In this document: piece after piece, positions 5,544 through 12,157 of the stretch | Numbering within the stretch: the first letter of the stretch is position 1 | How the letters are laid out: each line of letters begins with the position of its first letter | Assembly (NCBI GenBank): GCA_002336725.1 | Contig: DDEO01000081.1 | Location: 5,763 to 17,919, forward strand | DNA from: Bacteroidetes bacterium UBA1952 | GTDB lineage: Bacteria > Bacteroidota > Bacteroidia > Chitinophagales > Chitinophagaceae | Length of the DNA: 12,157 bases | Direction: 5' to 3' | Made by a program: the position numbers and the translations under genes | The notes under the pieces: generated by a model | Told to the model about the DNA's origin: nothing | Seen by the model: only the letters and a program-made list of their open reading frames with translations | The model's database searches: none

Positions 5544-8500
5544 ATGAGAAAGTCCTTATTTACCTGGATTCTGGCGCTGGTAGCCACGCTGGGAATGCTG
5601 CGCCCCGAGAAAGCACTGGCCTCCCACGCAGCGGGCGGCGAACTGATGTACAAATGGGTGAGCGGCAGCACCTATGACCTGTATATGAAGTTTTACCGGG
5701 ATTGCAAGGGCATTAATGAGCCGTCCACCTTTACGGTATGCTATACCAATATCTGCAACAATTTTCAGGGTACCGTTACGCTGAACAAAGTGCCTGCCGG
5801 CCCGCTGCCTGCCGCCGCCTGCGGAATTGGTAATCAGGGGTCAAATGTGGTGAACGGCTGCCCGCAGTATCCCACCACCTGCGAAGATCCGGCTTCCACG
5901 CTGCCTGGCTATCAGGAGTTTTGGTACACGGCCCGTGTAACGCTGCCGATGCAGTGTAATTTCTGGCGCTTTGCAACATCGGAGTCGAGCCGAAACAATG
6001 CTGTGAGCAACCTTACAAACGCGAGCAGCGCCGATCTGTATGTAGAAGCGACGCTCTACAACGCCGCCGGCACCAAGGAAGCCCCCGGAAACTCCAGCCC
6101 TTGCTTTACCGTGAAGCCGGTGCCTTATGTAAATAATAGCTACCCCTTTAGCTCCAATATGGGTGCGCAAGACCCGGACGGCGACTCGCTGGTGTATCAG
6201 TTGATTATGCCGCGCGACCGGGGTACCGGCTGCAACGGTGTCAACCTGAATTTTAGCTCGCCTCTCTTCAACCTGCTGAATAACCCCTTTGCTACCGGCA
6301 ATTCCTTCTCTCTGAATCCCAGCACCGGGCAGATTAATTTTATCTCTATCCAGTCTCAGGTGGTGAACATCGCCATTCTGGTAAAGGAATATCAAAACGG
6401 GGTGCTTCGCGGCACTTCTATGCGGGATATTCAGATTATCTCGCTGCCGGGCACCAACCGGCAGCCGCAGCCCGGACAGCCGGCTACCATTGTAGGAGGG
6501 CAGATAAATAATGGCCGCTATGAGGGTTGCGCAGGCCAGTTGCTGCAATTCTGCTTTAAAGTAGTTGCCGTGGATACAAATGCAAAACTGCAAGGCAAAG
6601 ACAACCATAACAACCCGCCTCCGGGTACGACACCGGTTGCGCCTGGCTGCACGCTGGTGTATAATAATCAGTACACCGATTCTATCAATGTTTGCTTTAG
6701 CTGGGTGCCAACGGGCCGCGACACGGGGCTGCACAACATCATCATTACCGTAAGAGACACCGTATGCCGCCCGCCGGGTCTGCCCAACCAGCAAACCTTT
6801 AGTATGCCTATCTATATCTTCCCAACTACGGAGATTCTGAGCGATACAACAATTTGCTCCGGCGATTCGGCTACGCTACTGGCAGTAGGCGGTACCAAAT
6901 TTAAGTGGTCTGTGCTGCCTGGCGGCGACTCTCTGGGGACACTCAACTGCGACTCCTGCGCCTCGGTTATTGCCAAACCGAGTAAAACGACCCGCTATGT
7001 GGTTGTGAGTAATCTTCGCTCTGTCTGTGGTAAAAACAGCGATACCGTAACAGTTACCGTGCCGGAAGCACCAACCTTCAACCGGCTGCCCGACCAGACG
7101 ACTTGTGTGAACAGCTCTGTAACGCTTGATATTGGCCTTGTACCCCGCACCGGCACCTACTATGGTGTGAAGTGGACGCTGGAAGACGGTTCGCCGGCCA
7201 CTGGTTTGTCGAGTGATACTTCGTGGGCACCGGTAGCTTCTCCACGAGCGCCGCAGACCAATTACGTTGTTACCGTTTCCCCCGGCGGCCTGGCCCGTTG
7301 TGCCATGAAGGACACCATTATCGTGTACACCCTGCAGGGCTTCGACATGGTCAATCCGGACACGGCTGTTTGCCTGGGTAGCATGGTGCAGGTGAGAGGC
7401 TTGGGCGACCCACGCTATACCTATAGCTGGACACCGCTTTCCGGTGCTATCTCCAGCTCCAATATTATTGCTACGGCCATTAAGCCTGCAACGGTCGGCG
7501 CTGTTTCCTATACCATCAAGGCCGTGTATCCAGGCTGCCCCGATAGTATAAAGAGTTTTGTTATTGATGCGCAGCCGGTGCCGGTGTTCAACCTCGGTGC
7601 GCCCCGTTCCTTCTGTGCGGGTGATACGGCGCGGCTGAATGCAGACGTGGTTCCGGTTTATAGTAAATATATTTATAAATGGACTCCCAGCGGTGTGCTT
7701 TCCAGCAGCAGCATTGCAAATCCGATTTTCTATGCGCAGCAAACCGCTATGCTGAAACTTGAGGTAAGCACACCGGCGGGCTGTAAGGACGAAGATTCCG
7801 TGCTTTATACCGTTACGCCTGCCAACTTTGTACGCGTTTCCGGCGACACGGTTCTTTGCCCCGGCGATTCTGCCCGCCTCTCTGTATCGGGTGTGAGCAA
7901 CGCCACCTTCGTTTGGCGGCCCGCCCTCTACCTGTCGGATACGGCTGCGGCAGTAACTTATGCCCAACCGGTTACCAGCGCCGTCTATACCGTTTATGCC
8001 AAAGACTCAATTGGTTGCGTGGATTCCGGAAGTGTGTTTGTGGATGTTCGCCCCGGTGCGGTTATCAATCTCCCCGATACGGTTTATCTCTATCCGGGCG
8101 ACAGCGTTCAGTTTAATCCGCAGGCCAATGGCAGCAACGTACTCAATTATGTATGGGCACCTGCTACCGGCCTTGATAATCCTTATGTCTCCAACCCGAT
8201 AGCCCGCCCGGCCTTCTCGACGCTGTATGTGGCGAAAGGCGTAACCGAATTTGGTTGCCGGACTTCGGATAGCGTCTTCGTACAGGTGATGAGCGAATCG
8301 CTGATTCAGATGCCCAATGCCTTTGCTCCGTCCAACAATGGTGCGAGCTATTACAAGGCAGCGCGGGAAGGTATTGTAGCCCTGAAGAGCTTCCGCATCT
8401 TCAACCGCTGGGGTAAGCTCATGTTCCAGACATCCAATATTGACGAAGGATGGGACGGCAAGCTGAACGGCGATTATCAGCCAATGGGTGTCTATATCTA

Positions 8501-8570
8501 TATGATTGAAGGCGTGTTGCCCTCCGGCAGAACCTATTACCAACAAGGCGACTTCACCCTCATCCGCTAA
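5544..8570 (+). CDS. Large T9SS type B secreted surface protein with Ig/PKD-like repeats (first of paralogous pair)
   Basis: The 1008-residue product has a Sec signal peptide with cleavage likely after ALA (residue 26), giving a mature start SHAAGGEL. Residues 27-195 form a Cys-rich N-terminal domain of a type common in Bacteroidota surface proteins (Y-D-L-Y-M-K-F-Y-R-D-C near 44-54). Residues 205-300 form a cadherin/PKD-like module with QDPDGDSLVY (209-218). From about 434 there are six Ig/PKD-like repeats (roughly 434-506, 510-596, 600-676, 679-757, 760-836, 838-915), most opening with C-x-G-D/S-x and containing Y-x-W or similar. The last 87 residues are the type B sorting domain: PNAFAPS, FRIFNRWG (950-957), GWDGKLNG, GVYIYMI, ending GDFTLIR. 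Such domains send cargo through the type IX system to the cell surface. The usual N-G-D-G-x-N-D stretch is here SNNGASYY. ATG 5544 is chosen over upstream TTG 5481 because it gives a clean signal peptide. No enzymatic motif is seen; adhesion or matrix function is inferred. Confidence 0.88.
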   Translation: MRKSLFTWILALVATLGMLRPEKALASHAAGGELMYKWVSGSTYDLYMKFYRDCKGINEPSTFTVCYTNICNNFQGTVTLNKVPAGPLPAAACGIGNQGSNVVNGCPQYPTTCEDPASTLPGYQEFWYTARVTLPMQCNFWRFATSESSRNNAVSNLTNASSADLYVEATLYNAAGTKEAPGNSSPCFTVKPVPYVNNSYPFSSNMGAQDPDGDSLVYQLIMPRDRGTGCNGVNLNFSSPLFNLLNNPFATGNSFSLNPSTGQINFISIQSQVVNIAILVKEYQNGVLRGTSMRDIQIISLPGTNRQPQPGQPATIVGGQINNGRYEGCAGQLLQFCFKVVAVDTNAKLQGKDNHNNPPPGTTPVAPGCTLVYNNQYTDSINVCFSWVPTGRDTGLHNIIITVRDTVCRPPGLPNQQTFSMPIYIFPTTEILSDTTICSGDSATLLAVGGTKFKWSVLPGGDSLGTLNCDSCASVIAKPSKTTRYVVVSNLRSVCGKNSDTVTVTVPEAPTFNRLPDQTTCVNSSVTLDIGLVPRTGTYYGVKWTLEDGSPATGLSSDTSWAPVASPRAPQTNYVVTVSPGGLARCAMKDTIIVYTLQGFDMVNPDTAVCLGSMVQVRGLGDPRYTYSWTPLSGAISSSNIIATAIKPATVGAVSYTIKAVYPGCPDSIKSFVIDAQPVPVFNLGAPRSFCAGDTARLNADVVPVYSKYIYKWTPSGVLSSSSIANPIFYAQQTAMLKLEVSTPAGCKDEDSVLYTVTPANFVRVSGDTVLCPGDSARLSVSGVSNATFVWRPALYLSDTAAAVTYAQPVTSAVYTVYAKDSIGCVDSGSVFVDVRPGAVINLPDTVYLYPGDSVQFNPQANGSNVLNYVWAPATGLDNPYVSNPIARPAFSTLYVAKGVTEFGCRTSDSVFVQVMSESLIQMPNAFAPSNNGASYYKAAREGIVALKSFRIFNRWGKLMFQTSNIDEGWDGKLNGDYQPMGVYIYMIEGVLPSGRTYYQQGDFTLIR

Positions 8571-8572
8571 AA

Positions 8573-11500
8573 ATGACTTCCATGAAAATATCTTTATGGA
8601 CAAAGACCCAAAACACTGTCAAAAGTGTTTTGGGTACTTTGCTTTTAATCCTGACCGCTTTCGGTACCGCACAAGCGAGCCACCTGGCTGCCGCCGATAT
8701 TTCTGTAAAGTACATCGGCAATCAGCCCGGAGCCTGCGTTCCCATCTTTACGTATGAGATTACGCTGGATGTTTTTAAGGCCTGCGAGCAAGGCTCGGTA
8801 GATCTGGGACGCAACGAGAGTATCAGTATCTATTCGCCTTCCGGTTGCTATACCGGCACTATCAATGTACCCGTCGCCATTGGACAGAACGGCAGCAGAA
8901 TTGACACGCTCGATCAGTTGTGTAATGATGCTAAAAATCTGAACTCCTGCCGCTTCCCCACGCAATCTGGACCCAACGCACAGCCGGGCTTTATCCGCCA
9001 CCGGTACATTGCAACGGTAAGTCTGCCGCAGGCCTGTGGCGACTGGACCTTCTACTGGTATCAAAGCGCACGCAATGCCGGAATTACCAATCTGGTAAAT
9101 CCCGGTAATGAGGCACTGTATGTGTCCTGTATGATCAATAATGTGGCCCTGCCCCGTGGGAGTTCGCCGAAGTTCTCTGTTACGCCAACCCCTTTCCTGT
9201 GCGTCGGCAAACTATCTACCTTCCTGAATGGCCCGGATGCTCAGGATCGGGATACCCGTATTGAGGTGTTGCCGGCCGTTCCCAAAGGTTATGGAACCGG
9301 CCCTACCCCCATCAGCTATACAGCGCCTTATACTTTTACCAATCCCGTGAATTCGCCTACCGGCTATGTCGTCAACTCGCAAACCGGCACGACCACCTTT
9401 ACGGCTCCGACTCAGGGAAAATTTGTATTGACCTTCCGCCTCAATAAGTATTTGGGGAATACGCTGGTCGGTTATACAGAGCGCGACGTGCAGGTAGCCG
9501 TCTTGCCCTGTGTGGGCGATGTCCCTACCATATCCCAAAAGCCGCTGGCCGTTACCGGCGGCACGCTGGTGCAGTCGGGCGATTCCGGAAATGTGGTTAC
9601 CGTTTGTCCGGGTTCTACACTGCGTTTCAATCTTGCCGGCAAGACACCTTCCACAAAAGCGATGCTTGGGATGGATGATACCCTGGGGTCCCGAATTGGT
9701 CGGCTCACTTCTATCGGCCTGCCCAACCCGTCCGGCGCTATTAATAATGTACTCGGCAGTTTTGAATATACCCCCAAGCGGGGCGAGGAGGGCGAATACA
9801 CCAAAATCTTTACCGTGTCAGATACAAGCTGTAGCCGGAGCGGTCAGGTAATTGTCCAAAAAAGCTACGTCAGCGTGCTGATTAAGGTTCCCGGTGGCAT
9901 TGATGCCGGCCCCGACGGCTACTATTGCCCCACCGGTGGCCCGGGTTATCAGATTGAAGTTTATACGCCAGACCTGAACACCCGCTATTCGTGGGATGCG
10001 CTGCCGGGCGGCGCAGGTATTAAAAGCCTGAGCTGCACCAACTGCCCTAACCCGGTTGCAACGCCCGATTCCAACACCACCTATGTGGTAACTGTTGCGC
10101 CTACCCCCTACATCTGCAAACTCCGCGATACCATCACGGTAGAAGTGAACCGCATCCGCACCATACCGGGAGATGAGGTGGTGTTTTGCCGCCCGGGCCT
10201 GCTTCAGCTCGATGCGGTGGTTACCGGAAGGAAAGTTCGGCAAAAAATGCGCTGCGATTCCGGTGCCTTTTCTGCCTGTAAAACACCCAATACCGCAGGA
10301 AGCGCCCAGGTAGGCTTCTGTACGGACGCTACCGGTGGGGCGGTGCTGCAAACGCCTTTCCGCACTGCCAGCGCCTCGGCCCGCACTCAGATGATTCTTC
10401 AGAAAGAGGAACTCCGCAATGCCAAAATGCAAACCGGTACCATTCGCAGCATCAGTTTCTTTGTAACCGGCACGCCTTCAACGGCCCCATTGGAGAATTT
10501 CAAGGTGTCTATGCGCTGCACCCAACGCAATTCCTACAACAACAGCACTACTTTTGAAACCGGCCTCGTTCAGGTAGTGAACACCCCAAGCCTGCCGCCG
10601 CTGACTGCCGGCTGGAACACCATCAACTTTGATCGCCCCTACAACTGGGATACGTCTCAAAATCTGGTCGTAGAGGTTTGCTTTAACAGCAATGCATTCC
10701 AGCCCGGCAGCGCCAATACAGAAGTCCAATACAGTGCTACTTCCGGAAAGACGGTTCTGCAAGGTGCCAGCAATAGCAGCGATGTATGCCGCACCGGTGG
10801 AAGCCCAACCGCCTCGGTGAACCGGCCCAATATCCGCCTCGATTATTGTATGCCGGAAGACACACCTTTCCACGTCTATTGGCGACCCGGCCTCTATCTG
10901 CGCGATTCAGATGTGGTTAATCCGGTGGCCTACGTGCCGACTTCCTATCAGGTTTACGCCGAGGTGAAGGGCTATGAGGATTGCATCTCCCGCGATACGC
11001 TCAACATCATCCTGGCCCAGGACACGCTCTATACTACACCGATCGATAGCTTTATCTGCGCCGGCGATATCGCCATCCTGAAAGCCTCCCCCGCCGATTA
11101 TTATAAATGGTATCAGGGGAACTTCCTGCCCGCTACCACCCTCGACTGCGACACCTGCCCCCGCGTTCTTGCCAATCCGAAGCAGAACACCGATTACTTC
11201 CTCGTGGGCTATAACTATTGGGGAAAGGATAGCACTGTTTGTGCCGACACGGTAAAAGCAACCGTTCGGATCAAAAATGTCAATCCGGTACGCCTTACGC
11301 CCAAGGAATCGACGATCAAATATGGAGATGCCGTGGCACTCTATGCCAACGGCGCAAATGTGTATCACTGGTCGCCCGGCACCAGCCTTAATACCACCGT
11401 GGGCGCGACTGTGATGGCATCACCGAAGACGACCACTACCTACGTCGTTACCGGCATCAATCTCGATGGCTGTCAGACTTCAGACACCGGAACCGTCATC

Positions 11501-11788
11501 GTGGATCCCAGAACACTGGTCATCGTTCCCAATGCCTTTACGCCTAATGGCGACCATGTCAACGATTATTTTATGCCCAGAAATCTGACGACACAGCGCA
11601 TTGTGGAGTTTCGCGTATTCAACCGCTGGGGCCAGCAGATGTTCCATACCACCGGCGATACGCACGGCTGGGACGGCACCTGGAACGGCGAGCCGCAGGA
11701 TGCAGGCACCTATTCCTACATCATCCGCACGACCTCGCCTGACGGCAAGGCCGAAACCTTCAAGGGAGATGTGGTTTTGATCCGGTAA
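8573..11788 (+). CDS. Large T9SS type B secreted surface protein with nested jelly-roll-like domain (second of paralogous pair)
   Basis: The 1071-residue product starts 2 nt after the previous stop, so the two genes are co-transcribed; ATG 8582 is a possible alternative start. The signal peptide runs to about residue 35, and the mature start SHLAAADI matches the first protein. Residues 36-210 align with the paralogue's N-terminal domain (LP-x2-C...W-x-F...S-x-R-N...NL...SSP-x-F-x-V-x-P-x-P). The following module (215-311) aligns too, but DPDGDSLVY is replaced by DAQDRDTRIEV. Ig/PKD-like repeats follow (about 438-526, 530-814, 817-900, 903-977). The second is interrupted by about 210 residues (552-760) that resemble a jelly-roll-like domain of Bacteroidota exoproteins (T-G-x-I-x-S-I-S-F near 622, G-W-N-T-I-x-F near 680, NLVVEVCFN near 697). 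The type B sorting domain (985-1071) is canonical: PNAFTPNGDHVNDYF, FRVFNRWG, GWDGTWNG, GDVVLIR. A strong terminator follows 19 nt after the stop. Confidence 0.88.
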   Translation: MTSMKISLWTKTQNTVKSVLGTLLLILTAFGTAQASHLAAADISVKYIGNQPGACVPIFTYEITLDVFKACEQGSVDLGRNESISIYSPSGCYTGTINVPVAIGQNGSRIDTLDQLCNDAKNLNSCRFPTQSGPNAQPGFIRHRYIATVSLPQACGDWTFYWYQSARNAGITNLVNPGNEALYVSCMINNVALPRGSSPKFSVTPTPFLCVGKLSTFLNGPDAQDRDTRIEVLPAVPKGYGTGPTPISYTAPYTFTNPVNSPTGYVVNSQTGTTTFTAPTQGKFVLTFRLNKYLGNTLVGYTERDVQVAVLPCVGDVPTISQKPLAVTGGTLVQSGDSGNVVTVCPGSTLRFNLAGKTPSTKAMLGMDDTLGSRIGRLTSIGLPNPSGAINNVLGSFEYTPKRGEEGEYTKIFTVSDTSCSRSGQVIVQKSYVSVLIKVPGGIDAGPDGYYCPTGGPGYQIEVYTPDLNTRYSWDALPGGAGIKSLSCTNCPNPVATPDSNTTYVVTVAPTPYICKLRDTITVEVNRIRTIPGDEVVFCRPGLLQLDAVVTGRKVRQKMRCDSGAFSACKTPNTAGSAQVGFCTDATGGAVLQTPFRTASASARTQMILQKEELRNAKMQTGTIRSISFFVTGTPSTAPLENFKVSMRCTQRNSYNNSTTFETGLVQVVNTPSLPPLTAGWNTINFDRPYNWDTSQNLVVEVCFNSNAFQPGSANTEVQYSATSGKTVLQGASNSSDVCRTGGSPTASVNRPNIRLDYCMPEDTPFHVYWRPGLYLRDSDVVNPVAYVPTSYQVYAEVKGYEDCISRDTLNIILAQDTLYTTPIDSFICAGDIAILKASPADYYKWYQGNFLPATTLDCDTCPRVLANPKQNTDYFLVGYNYWGKDSTVCADTVKATVRIKNVNPVRLTPKESTIKYGDAVALYANGANVYHWSPGTSLNTTVGATVMASPKTTTTYVVTGINLDGCQTSDTGTVIVDPRTLVIVPNAFTPNGDHVNDYFMPRNLTTQRIVEFRVFNRWGQQMFHTTGDTHGWDGTWNGEPQDAGTYSYIIRTTSPDGKAETFKGDVVLIR
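8606..8635 (+). promoter_or_regulatory. Perfect 12-bp hairpin in the signal-peptide codons of the second surface-protein gene
   Basis: ACCCAAAACACT (8606-8617) pairs without mismatch to AGTGTTTTGGGT (8624-8635) around the loop GTCAAA. It begins 33 nt after the start codon and 36 nt after the first gene's stop. There is no T-run directly after it, so it does not look like a full intrinsic terminator. A role in attenuation, mRNA processing or translational tuning between the two cistrons is inferred. Confidence 0.7.
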
Positions 11789-11806
11789 GATTTCCGGAAA
11801 TAATTC

Positions 11807-11849
11807 AAAAAAAGCCCCGGCTAGAGTACGCTCCAGCCGGGGCTTTTTT
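11807..11849. terminator. Strong intrinsic terminator after the surface-protein operon
   Basis: AGCCCCGGCT (11813-11822) pairs perfectly with AGCCGGGGCT (11835-11844); the stem continues through one mismatch into GAG/CTC around TACG. An A-run (11807-11812) precedes it and a T-run (11845-11849) follows, so it can act in either direction. Confidence 0.93.
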
Positions 11850-11924
11850 AGCTTTTAACATAACGTGAGTCTCGTTTTAAAGTAGGTGATAATCAACGTT
11901 TTATATGCTTTATCGTCAGCGGAC

Positions 11925-12063
11925 GGCCTTGATTTTTCGGCGTTAAGAAAATCCGGTGAAGGGGCGTTAAAAAATTTGCACTGTCCGAAGCCCGTCCTGA
12001 AAGGCGGGCAAGTTTGCAAATTTTAGCCCCGAAAGCGGATTTTTAGCCAGAAAAATCACAGCC
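11925..12063. repeat. Long nested imperfect palindrome (possible structured RNA or MITE/REP-like element)
   Basis: Successive arms pair in register around a centre near 11999: GGC 11925-11927/GCC 12061-12063; GATTTTTC 11931-11938/GAAAAATC 12050-12057; GGC 11939-11941/GCC 12046-12048; AAAATCCG 11948-11955/CGGATTTT 12036-12043; GGGGC 11961-11965/GCCCC 12026-12030; AAAATTTGCA 11971-11980/TGCAAATTTT 12015-12024; GCCCG 11990-11994/CGGGC 12005-12009; CC/GG closing a TGAAA loop. This gives about 44 bp in 139 nt, broken only by small, often symmetric, internal loops. No coding frame explains it. Confidence 0.75.
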
Positions 12064-12100
12064 TTGAACTTTTGCTTCTTTTGCTTCAAGGCAAAAGAAG
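12062..12100. repeat. Two mutually exclusive hairpins
   Basis: CTTCTTTTGC (12075-12084) pairs perfectly with GCAAAAGAAG (12091-12100) around TTCAAG. Alternatively CCTTGAA (12062-12068) pairs with TTCAAGG (12085-12091), which would consume the loop and break the first stem. A direct repeat of TTTTGCTTC lies inside. It overlaps the end of the larger palindrome by two bases. Confidence 0.7.
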
Positions 12101-12122
12101 ACGAAAGATGGACGCTCTATCC

Positions 12123-12157
12123 GAGATTCACGTTGACCCGCAATCTCCATTATTCTG
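12123..12157 (-). repeat. Partial third copy of the intergenic repeat, cut by the window edge
   Basis: GTTGACCCGCAATCTCCATTATTCTG resembles the copy-2 palindrome plus the start of the 171-bp unit: CAATCTCCATTATTCTG at 12141-12157 matches CAATCTCAATTATTCTG at 3901-3917 in 16 of 17 positions. The palindrome part (12123-12148) is degenerate. This shows that the 3901-4193 repeat is dispersed in the genome, not a purely local duplication. Confidence 0.65.

Larger units (their letters stand above)
1181..11800. repeat. Dispersed over-represented palindrome TTCCGGAA / TTTCCGGAAA (16 sites)
   Basis: Exact TTCCGGAA starts at 1182, 1981, 2509, 2825, 2850, 3188, 3548, 3762, 4546, 4792, 5115, 5390, 8024, 9583, 10741 and 11792. 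Ten of these extend to TTTCCGGAAA (starting one base earlier at 1182, 1981, 2509, 2825, 2850, 3188, 3548, 3762, 5115 and 11792). Sites are intergenic (just after several stops) and intragenic in all three frames, read as F-P-E, S-G-N or F-R-K. The span given only bounds the sites. Confidence 0.9.
11850..12157. other. Gene-free tail rich in nested inverted repeats
   Basis: No credible reading frame on either strand over 308 nt. The interval holds a long nested palindrome (11925-12063), a second overlapping hairpin system (12062-12100) and the edge of the intergenic repeat family (12123-12157). The stretch 11850-11924 is AT-rich, and nothing recognisable was found there. Confidence 0.7.

Noticed and set aside
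6876..7967. 363-codon open frame on the minus strand, and others opposite the surface-protein genes
   Set aside because: Antisense shadows of high-GC, stop-poor repeats; the plus-strand proteins are continuous and have recognised domains.

Overview
The window looks like part of a Bacteroidota chromosome, probably from a free-living, Chitinophagales/Sphingobacteriales-type lineage. The strongest evidence is a tandem pair of very large secreted proteins that both end in the type B C-terminal sorting domain of the type IX secretion system (the gliding-motility-associated C-terminal domain). Supporting signs are starts without Shine-Dalgarno sequences, Bacteroidota-style SMUG2 and GT9 proteins, and a lipoprotein with a relaxed lipobox. 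No phage, transposase, CRISPR, rRNA or tRNA genes are visible.

Layout. (1) 41-1177: an eight-repeat PQQ/WD40-like beta-propeller lipoprotein, closed by a strong intrinsic terminator (1203-1240). (2) 1272-3828: a housekeeping stretch with a SMUG2-type uracil-DNA glycosylase, a convergent minus-strand helical (TerB-like) protein, a VanZ-like small membrane protein, and an AlkA-type 3-methyladenine DNA glycosylase. (3) 3829-4352: a gene-free interval made of a degenerate duplicated unit of about 171 bp and REP-like hairpins. (4) 4353-5360: a GT9 (ADP-heptose:LPS heptosyltransferase-like) enzyme. (5) 5544-11788: two paralogous surface proteins of about 1000 residues, 2 nt apart, forming one operon that ends at a strong terminator (11807-11849). 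(6) 11850-12157: a gene-free tail with a long nested imperfect palindrome, a second pair of alternative hairpins, and the edge of another copy of the intergenic repeat.

How the genes may work together. The surface-protein operon is a self-contained T9SS cargo unit: Sec signal peptide, paralogous Cys-rich N-terminal domain, Ig/PKD-like stalk, type B CTD. The second protein carries an extra jelly-roll-like domain nested inside one stalk repeat, and its gene has a perfect 12-bp hairpin within the signal-peptide codons that could set the ratio of the two proteins. The GT9 enzyme presumably acts in LPS or surface glycan assembly. SMUG2 and AlkA are both base-excision repair glycosylases but do not form an obvious operon.

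The most striking sequence-level signal is the palindrome TTCCGGAA (core of TTTCCGGAAA). It occurs 16 times where about 0.2 is expected, on intergenic DNA and in all three codon frames. It is dense across the housekeeping genes and nearly absent from the surface-protein operon and the propeller gene. This resembles a HIP1-like or uptake/methylation motif, and no function can be assigned from the window alone.
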